Below the pieces are notes generated by a model. That model had not been told where the DNA came from, made no database searches, and saw nothing but the letters and a program-made list of their open reading frames with translations. Positions 1 through 6,558 of a stretch of 6,558 nucleotides of DNA are shown piece by piece. The translations under genes and the position numbers were made by a program. Positions within the stretch are counted from its first letter, which is position 1, and every line of letters begins with the position of its first letter. Origin of the DNA: Kiritimatiellota bacterium (GTDB taxonomy: Bacteria; Verrucomicrobiota; Kiritimatiellia; RFP12; UBA1067); the NCBI GenBank assembly GCA_009777165.1, contig WRML01000131.1:1-6558 (forward strand). The letters are read 5' to 3'.

Positions 1-2027
<2,027 letters not shown>

Positions 2028-2032
2028 GGGAA

Positions 2033-2069
2033 TAACGTTACCATTTTTTCGAAGTCTGGGAAACGTTAA
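2033..2069. promoter_or_regulatory. Pair of AACGTTA boxes, possible operator
   Basis: A perfect 8-bp palindrome TAACGTTA lies at 2033-2040, and a related AAACGTTAA lies at 2061-2069. Their CG centres are 28 bp apart, just upstream of the HzsA-like start codon. Palindromes centred on CG with AA/TT arms are common cores of LacI-family operators, which makes a regulator site plausible. The boxes are short and lie in AT-rich DNA, so chance is a real alternative. Confidence 0.25.
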
Positions 2070-2090
2070 AAATGAAAAAGTGAATGGCAA
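2063..2090 (-). promoter_or_regulatory. Weak promoter candidate for the HzsA-like gene
   Basis: Read on the minus strand, TTGCCA (2090-2085) is separated by 16 bp from TAACGT (2068-2063), a poor match to sigma-70 -35 and -10 boxes. The -10 candidate overlaps the second AACGTTA box, and the first box would lie between promoter and start codon. Position and AT-richness fit a promoter, but the -10 matches only three of six consensus bases. Confidence 0.2.
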
Positions 2091-2111
2091 GGGGGGGGAC
2101 TACGATGCAAG

Positions 2112-2147
2112 ACAGGGGACCTAGGGGATACAGGGGACATAGGAGAC
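2112..2147. repeat. Four tandem 9-bp units, consensus AYAGGGGAY
   Basis: The units are ACAGGGGAC, CTAGGGGAT, ACAGGGGAC and ATAGGAGAC, placed head to tail with no gap. Seen as two 18-bp units (2112-2129 and 2130-2147) they agree at 15 of 18 positions. The array sits in the divergent intergenic region, directly before a GC-rich hairpin. It could be a dispersed intergenic repeat, a slippage product or a protein-binding array; nothing in the window decides between these. Confidence 0.75.
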
Positions 2148-2164
2148 GGTGCGCTTCGCGCGCC
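2148..2164. repeat. GC-rich inverted repeat (7-bp stem, TTC loop)
   Basis: The arms GGTGCGC and GCGCGCC flank a TTC loop and can pair over seven positions with one G-T wobble. No T-run follows on the plus strand, so it is not a standard terminator for a plus-strand transcript. The A-run at about 2178-2186 would read as a U-run before the hairpin on the minus strand, which is also the wrong order. Direct contact with the 9-bp tandem array suggests the two form one repeat element of about 53 bp. Confidence 0.55.
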
Positions 2165-2188
2165 TGGGCATGTCGCCAAAAAAAAAGG

Positions 2189-2217
2189 TTGCGTTTATCC
2201 CAAACATCTGCTACTTT
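2189..2217 (+). promoter_or_regulatory. Weak promoter candidate for the three-gene operon
   Basis: TTGCGT at 2189-2194 and TACTTT at 2212-2217 are 17 bp apart, the preferred sigma-70 spacing, and lie 33 bases before the beta-helix start codon. Each box matches only three of six consensus bases. No better candidate is visible between the repeat element and the gene, and the stretch is clearly more AT-rich than the coding regions around it. Confidence 0.25.
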
Positions 2218-2249
2218 CTTGTGCTTTTTAAGGCAAATAAGGAAAGAAC

Positions 2250-3608
2250 ATGAATGAACTTCGTCGGGTGTGTGTGGGTACGGGTTGTCTGCTGTTGTTG
2301 TCAATCACAAATCAGGTGTTCGCCCAAGCCAATGTAGAGAATGTCTTGCATGTGTGCGCAGGAACCGGGAACAACCGCAATGACGGTTCGAAGGAGAAGC
2401 CACTGAAGAATGTGCAGAAGGCCATTGACCTTGCCAAGGATGGTGCGACCATCCTCGTGGCGGAAGGCAATTACTTCGGGACGCTTGACAGCGGCAACAT
2501 CAACGTCACCAAGCCCGTGAAAATCATCGGCGGCTATTCTCCCGATTTCGCCATACGCGACGTGCTGAAGCACCGGACGATGATTCAGCCCACGCCCGAG
2601 TCCAACGGCACGCAGAAGGGCGAGGGCACGATGCAGATCCAGGTGAAGACACCGGACACCGAGGTCGTCATTGACGGCCTCATCTTCGACCGGGGCAACT
2701 CCATCTCGTACAATGCCGCGGGCGAGGGCAAGCCCGAAGGCGTGGCGTCGCCCATGATGAACGCCATCGGTACCGCGGGCAAGGGGGGGCCGGACCTCGC
2801 CACCGAACGCATGATCACCAAGCAGACCGCGCTCGTCTATCTTGAGAACCCACGCTGCGACATCACCATCCGCAACTGCGCGTTCATCAACGCGCCCAAC
2901 TACGGCATCCGCGGGATGTTCGGCGGGCGCAAGGCGCTCATCGCAAATAACATCTTCATCAACAACCTCATGGCCGCATGCGAGATCAGCGGCGGCGGTA
3001 TCGCGAAGGAGGAGAAGGAGGTCCGCTTCGACCACAACACGGTGCTGTTCGTCTGGTCGCGGCTGCGCGACATGGCGGACATGGGCTACGGCTACCGCTA
3101 CATGAACGGCATCCAGACCCATCACGTCACGCGCAACATCATCGGTTGTTGCATCTTCTCCGGGCTGGACCGCTGCCGCGTCGAGTCCGACAAGGCGCTC
3201 GAGGCCAAGCGCGTCACCACCGCCGAGCATAACCTCTTTTTCCTGAACAGGCAGGGGGATCTCGCCATCCCGGGCGGCGGGCTGTTCCTGCAGGTGAAGG
3301 CCGAGGACTTCGAGGACGTGGACCAGCTCGCGAAGGTCGAGGGCAACAAGACGCTCACCGACCCCTCCGCGTTCAAGGGCGTCATCAACGAAGCGTACCT
3401 CAACGGTTTCCTCACCGCGTCGTACAAGGAGACCACGAACGTGGATCCCAACTCCCCGGCGAACACGTTCCGCCAGGCGATGGGCATGAACCTGACGGGC
3501 ACGATGAAATCGTCCGCCACGATGTTCGCCAACCGCTACCCGTGGGAGGAGGCGCTCAACTTTTTCGGTGCCATGGAAGGCTATGGCGCACAGAAAATCC
3601 AAAACTAA
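2250..3608 (+). CDS. Secreted right-handed parallel beta-helix protein (DUF1565-like start)
   Basis: This 452-residue protein begins with a Sec signal peptide (hydrophobic core at about 7-20, likely cleavage after VFA at 25). The mature start carries the pattern of DUF1565/pectin-lyase-fold proteins: NDGSKEKPLKNVQKAIDLA (44-62), then GATILVAEGNY (65-75) and KIIGGYSPDF (91-100). Central stretches such as IRNCAFINAPNYGIRG, IANNIFINN and RFDHNTVLF have the N-x-I/F ladder spacing of beta-helix coils. The fold commonly binds or cleaves polysaccharide, but I recognise no catalytic residue set, so the substrate is unknown and a structural or adhesive role is possible. The start is supported by AAGGAA at 2239-2244, five bases before the ATG. 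It is the first gene of a tight three-gene unit; the next gene starts 18 bases after its TAA. Confidence 0.85.
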   Translation: MNELRRVCVGTGCLLLLSITNQVFAQANVENVLHVCAGTGNNRNDGSKEKPLKNVQKAIDLAKDGATILVAEGNYFGTLDSGNINVTKPVKIIGGYSPDFAIRDVLKHRTMIQPTPESNGTQKGEGTMQIQVKTPDTEVVIDGLIFDRGNSISYNAAGEGKPEGVASPMMNAIGTAGKGGPDLATERMITKQTALVYLENPRCDITIRNCAFINAPNYGIRGMFGGRKALIANNIFINNLMAACEISGGGIAKEEKEVRFDHNTVLFVWSRLRDMADMGYGYRYMNGIQTHHVTRNIIGCCIFSGLDRCRVESDKALEAKRVTTAEHNLFFLNRQGDLAIPGGGLFLQVKAEDFEDVDQLAKVEGNKTLTDPSAFKGVINEAYLNGFLTASYKETTNVDPNSPANTFRQAMGMNLTGTMKSSATMFANRYPWEEALNFFGAMEGYGAQKIQN

Positions 3609-3626
3609 CGCAAAAGGAGAATCACC

Positions 3627-4991
3627 ATGGCATACCGAGTCAAATCCACAACCAGTTACGGCGGCCGCCTCAACAAGGCGCTGAAAGGCATCGTCGGCGG
3701 CTTCATCATGTTCATCGGCGGGACGATCCTGCTCTTCTGGAATGAGGGGAACTTCGTCAAGACCAAGAAGGCGATCCAAGAAGCCGAGGGTGCCTGTGTC
3801 GCCGTCGAGGATGTTTCGAAGGTTGACGCCTCGCTCAACGGCACGCTCATCCACGCCTCGGCGTTCGCCGACACGAAGGACGAGCTTACGGATGAGGCGT
3901 TCGGCGTCACTGCGGTCGCCATCGCCATCAACCGCAAGGTCGAGTATTACCAGTGGGAGGAGAACGCCAAGAAAGAGACGCGCGACAAGATCGGCGGTGG
4001 TCAGGAAACCATCACCACCTACACGTACAAGCAAGCGTGGGTGGACAAGCCCATTGACTCCATGACGTTCGAGGATCCCCAATACACCGGCAAGAACATG
4101 GTGCTGGTGCCCACGGTCGAGAAGCAAACCGTTTACGCCCAAAACGTCAGTTTCGGCGCCTATACCTTGCCCGGTTTTTTCATCGAGTCCATTAAGGGGA
4201 ATACGCCCGCCGAGGTGAACTTGACCGACGAGCAAAAGCAAGCATGGACGAAAAGGCTGGGCGCCGCACCCGCCGCCGCGCCTGTGCCCCTGCCTGCCGC
4301 GACTGCGCCTGCGGCGGATGCCGCCGCGCCCCTGTCTGGCGCGACTGCACCTGCGGCGGATGCCGCCGCACCCGAGGAGGAGGCTGCGCCCGCGCCAGCG
4401 GTTGAACCCTCCGCAGTCCCCTCTGCCACCGTGCCCGCGATGATTCATGTGGTGGGTCACATCGTCTATTTCGGCAGAAACCCTAATGCCCCCGAGATCG
4501 GCGACATGCGCATCACCCTTACCAAGGTCATGCCAGCCGACGTGTCCATCATCGGCAAGGTCGTCGGATCGACGTTCGGGAAGTTTGTCGCCAAGAACGG
4601 GAAGACGTTCACGCGCCTTGAGATGGGAACGGTCAGCCCGGAGGAGATGTTTGCGAACGCGCTTTCTGAAAACGTCCTGTTGGCGTGGATCCTGCGTGTC
4701 GTTGGCGCCTTGCTGGTCATCTTCGGACTGATGGGTATTTTCAACATCATTACCGCACTGTTGAAAGTGCTGCCGTTCCTCGCCAACATCGTGGGCGCCG
4801 GAATCGGGCTCGTGTGTTTTATCCTGGGCCTCGCGTGGTCACTGATCATCATCGCGCTCGCTTGGCTCACCTACCGCCCGCTCATCGGCGTGCCGCTGCT
4901 GGTGTGTTCCATAGGCCTCGTGTATTACCTGAAGAAGATTGCGCCGAAGAACAAGGCGCAACCGCCGGCGGAACCCCCATCGGTCGCTTGA
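3627..4991 (+). CDS. TMEM43-family membrane protein
   Basis: This 454-residue protein matches the TMEM43/LUMA family pattern: a first membrane segment (about 19-37) running into WNEG (38-41), then GTLIHASAF (72-80) and VEYYQWEE (105-112), a long soluble domain, and a cluster of membrane segments near the C terminus (about 349-374, 389-413 and 418-435). The large middle domain probably lies outside the cytoplasm, as the human homologue places it in the ER lumen. The bacterial function is unknown. Residues 213-271 form an Ala/Pro-rich insert that looks lineage-specific and contains a 14-residue duplication. The start is firm: AAGGAG at 3614-3619 lies seven bases before the ATG. The gene sits between the beta-helix gene (18-base gap) and the nucleotidase gene (11-base gap), which suggests joint expression. 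Confidence 0.88.
   Translation: MAYRVKSTTSYGGRLNKALKGIVGGFIMFIGGTILLFWNEGNFVKTKKAIQEAEGACVAVEDVSKVDASLNGTLIHASAFADTKDELTDEAFGVTAVAIAINRKVEYYQWEENAKKETRDKIGGGQETITTYTYKQAWVDKPIDSMTFEDPQYTGKNMVLVPTVEKQTVYAQNVSFGAYTLPGFFIESIKGNTPAEVNLTDEQKQAWTKRLGAAPAAAPVPLPAATAPAADAAAPLSGATAPAADAAAPEEEAAPAPAVEPSAVPSATVPAMIHVVGHIVYFGRNPNAPEIGDMRITLTKVMPADVSIIGKVVGSTFGKFVAKNGKTFTRLEMGTVSPEEMFANALSENVLLAWILRVVGALLVIFGLMGIFNIITALLKVLPFLANIVGAGIGLVCFILGLAWSLIIIALAWLTYRPLIGVPLLVCSIGLVYYLKKIAPKNKAQPPAEPPSVA
4287..4370 (+). repeat. Two tandem 42-bp units inside the TMEM43-family gene
   Basis: Units 4287-4328 and 4329-4370 match at 38 of 42 positions. Each encodes 14 residues, PLPAATAPAADAAA and PLSGATAPAADAAA. Two of the four differences are silent third-position changes (gcg/gca) and two change the residue (P to S and A to G). 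The repeat length is a multiple of three, so the frame is kept. It lies in the disordered Ala/Pro-rich linker between the soluble domain and the later part of the protein. Confidence 0.9.
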
Positions 4992-5002
4992 AAAACCGAA
5001 CC

Positions 5003-6442
5003 ATGAAACGACTCTTCCTGACCAACATCCTGATCTTCGCGACCGTCGCGGCGGTCGCGGAGACGAAGGAAATCCACATCCTCGCGGTCAACGACATGCA
5101 CGCGACCATTGACCGCTTCCCGAGGTTCGCCGCGTTGGTGGAGGGCATCCGAGCCAAGCACCCGGGCCTGCTGGTGTTCTCGGCAGGTGACAACCGCACG
5201 GGCAATCCCGTCAACGACATGCACCCCGAGCCTTCGCACCCCATGCTGACGCTCATGAACAAGGTCGGCTTCAACCTCTCCTGCATGGGCAACCACGAGT
5301 TCGACGCGGGTACCGTCGCCCTGCGCCGCCTTGTGTACCGTTCCCATTTCCGTTACGTCTGCGCCAATATGTTCATGCCGGATGCCCTGCGGCTGCACAT
5401 CGAGCCGTACAAGATGTTCGAAGTGGACGGCGCGCGCGTCGCGGTGCTGGGCCTGCTGGAGCTGGCCGACCGGGGCATTCCCGAGGCGCACCCCGACAAC
5501 CTCACGGGCATCGCCTTCCGTCCCCCCTTGGACGTGGCGGAGGAATACCGCTGGTTGCGTGACCGTTGCGACGTGTTCATCCTCCTCGCGCACCTCGCCT
5601 ACGAAAACAGCGTCGCGCTCGCCAACGCCTACCCGTACCCTGACCTCATCATCAGCGGCCATTCCCACACGGCGGTGGATCATGAGGCGGTTGACGTCAA
5701 GGACATCCAAAACGGTGTGCTGGTCACGCAGGCCGGCTCGCACCTCAAGCACGCCACCTACATCATCCTCGAGATCGAGGATGGCAAGGTCACGAAGCGC
5801 AAGGCCCGCCTCCTCAATGTGGAGGCCTTCGACAGGGAGGATGCCGAGGTGCGGGCGATGGTGGACGATTTCAACAACAACGACGTGTTGAAGACCGTCC
5901 TCACGCAGGTCGCCACCGATTTTAAGAACTACGAGGAACTGGGATGCCTGATGACGGATGCGGTGCGCCTTGAGACCGGCGCGGACATCGCGCTGCAAAA
6001 CCCTGGCGGCGTGCGCCTGAAAACGCTCCCCAAGGGTCCCGTTACCGTCGGCACGATTTACCAGCTCGACCCCTTCGGTAACGAGGCCGTCGAATTTCAC
6101 CTGGATGGCGAGGAAGTCTTGCGCCTCATCGAGGCCGCATACCGCGCCGACAAAGGTGCCTCGTATGTTTCGGGGATCTGCTACGACATGACGCTCGACC
6201 CCCAGGGACAGGTGAAACGGGTGGACGTGCGTATGGCGGACGGCACGCCGCTGGATTTACAACGGCGTTACAAGGTGGTCATGAACAGCTATCTTGCGGC
6301 CATCTGCGAGTACAAGAAAACCGACATGGGCAAGGATCTTTCCCGTCTCACCGTTGACCTGCTCATCGAGCACCTTCAAAAACAAACCTCTGTTGATTAC
6401 AACGGCGTGAAGCGGGTCAAGATCATCATGCAGGACGAGTAG
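5003..6442 (+). CDS. Exported metallophosphatase / 5'-nucleotidase (UshA-like)
   Basis: This 479-residue protein has a signal peptide (core 4-18, AVA cleavage after 19) and no lipobox, so a soluble periplasmic enzyme is likely. The calcineurin-like phosphatase domain (about 22-225) is intact: NDMHA (D31, H33), SAGDNRTGNP (D63), GNHEFD (N97, H98, D101), AHL (H197) and GHSH (H220, H222), which supply the two-metal site and the His-Asp catalytic pair. The C-terminal 5'-nucleotidase domain (about 295-460) shows NPGGVR (333-338), DPFGN (356-360) and SYVSG (387-391), the nucleotide-binding part of the family. Hydrolysis of nucleoside phosphates or nucleotide sugars to recover phosphate or nucleosides is the expected role; exact specificity is not readable. 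The frame is open upstream to 4685, but the ATG at 5003 is chosen because it yields the signal peptide and starts 11 bases after the previous stop. The Shine-Dalgarno is weak, so translational coupling is possible. Confidence 0.93.
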   Translation: MKRLFLTNILIFATVAAVAETKEIHILAVNDMHATIDRFPRFAALVEGIRAKHPGLLVFSAGDNRTGNPVNDMHPEPSHPMLTLMNKVGFNLSCMGNHEFDAGTVALRRLVYRSHFRYVCANMFMPDALRLHIEPYKMFEVDGARVAVLGLLELADRGIPEAHPDNLTGIAFRPPLDVAEEYRWLRDRCDVFILLAHLAYENSVALANAYPYPDLIISGHSHTAVDHEAVDVKDIQNGVLVTQAGSHLKHATYIILEIEDGKVTKRKARLLNVEAFDREDAEVRAMVDDFNNNDVLKTVLTQVATDFKNYEELGCLMTDAVRLETGADIALQNPGGVRLKTLPKGPVTVGTIYQLDPFGNEAVEFHLDGEEVLRLIEAAYRADKGASYVSGICYDMTLDPQGQVKRVDVRMADGTPLDLQRRYKVVMNSYLAAICEYKKTDMGKDLSRLTVDLLIEHLQKQTSVDYNGVKRVKIIMQDE

Positions 6443-6500
6443 GGGCAAGCGTTAATCGTCCGCATCGGAGCGTGCAAGTTGCTGGTGTGTGCCATTTAAG
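6443..6500. other. Intergenic stretch after the nucleotidase gene, no clear terminator
   Basis: After the TAG of the nucleotidase gene I find no stem-loop followed by a T-run, and no start codon with a ribosome-binding site. Transcription may end further downstream, or at the palindrome near the window edge, or by a factor-dependent mechanism. Confidence 0.5.
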
Positions 6501-6558
6501 TATAGTGAATTAACTTTAAAAGTGTTCCATTCTGACATCCCGTTAGGGATGTGTCTCA
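6501..6558. repeat. AT-rich segment with 7-bp inverted repeat, possible repeat or element edge
   Basis: The segment starts with TATAGTGAATTAAC, contains the small palindrome ACTTTAAAAGT (6513-6523), and ends with ACATCCC (6535-6541), loop GTTA, GGGATGT (6546-6552), a perfect 7-bp stem. Its composition differs sharply from the GC-rich genes. No U-run follows the stem before the window ends, so terminator function cannot be shown. It could be a REP-type palindrome, the end of an insertion sequence or miniature element, or a terminator cut by the window edge. Confidence 0.5.

Noticed and set aside
2148..2186. Rho-independent terminator formed by the GC hairpin and the A-run
   Set aside because: A terminator needs a U-run after the stem on the transcribed strand; the A-run follows on the plus strand and precedes the stem on the minus strand, and no gene ends here.
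2301..4460. Long minus-strand open frame (719 codons)
   Set aside because: It lies opposite the beta-helix and TMEM43-family genes, spans their junction and has low-complexity Gly/Arg/His-rich sequence typical of a GC-rich shadow frame.
4685..5002. N-terminal extension of the nucleotidase frame by 106 codons
   Set aside because: The extension overlaps the TMEM43-family coding sequence, is Arg/His-rich and would bury the signal peptide; the ATG at 5003 gives a clean secretion signal.
4925..6100. Minus-strand open frame (391 codons)
   Set aside because: It is antisense to the nucleotidase gene, whose plus frame carries every expected metal-site motif; the minus translation shows no recognisable domain.

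Overview
The window comes from a GC-rich bacterium that exports much of what is encoded here: three of the four proteins carry an N-terminal signal peptide and the fourth is a membrane protein. The gene types are an HzsA-related propeller/heme protein, a secreted beta-helix protein, a TMEM43-family membrane protein and a UshA-type nucleotidase with the GDNRTGNP signature. Together they suggest the Planctomycetota-Verrucomicrobiota-Lentisphaerota-Kiritimatiellota group, possibly from an anaerobic or gut-like habitat. This taxonomic guess is inference from gene content only.

Layout. Positions 1-118 are almost pure G (one run of 50, another of 18) and look like a damaged contig end, although on the minus strand they remain open as poly-proline codons. 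Positions about 3-2027, minus strand, hold one uninterrupted reading frame of 675 codons. It encodes an HzsA-related protein that reaches a c-type heme motif (CVGCH, residues 629-633) just before it runs into the G tract. Nearly every long plus-strand open frame in 1-2000 is a shadow of this gene.

Positions 2028-2249 form a divergent intergenic region. It holds two AACGTTA boxes, four tandem 9-bp units (consensus AYAGGGGAY), a GC-rich hairpin and weak promoter candidates for both directions.

Positions 2250-6442, plus strand, form a compact three-gene unit with gaps of 18 and 11 bases: a secreted right-handed beta-helix protein, a TMEM43-family membrane protein with an Ala/Pro-rich insert built from a 42-bp duplication, and an exported metallophosphatase/5'-nucleotidase with all its metal-binding and catalytic motifs. 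Tight spacing and shared strand argue for co-transcription. All three act at or beyond the inner membrane, but the sequence does not show a common pathway. Positions 6443-6558 are AT-richer and end in a 7-bp-stem palindrome that looks like the edge of a repeat or mobile element.

I see no RNA gene, CRISPR array, transposase or integrase. The most unusual points are the HzsA-like heme protein, the beta-helix/TMEM43/nucleotidase grouping, and the repeat-like DNA in the two intergenic stretches.
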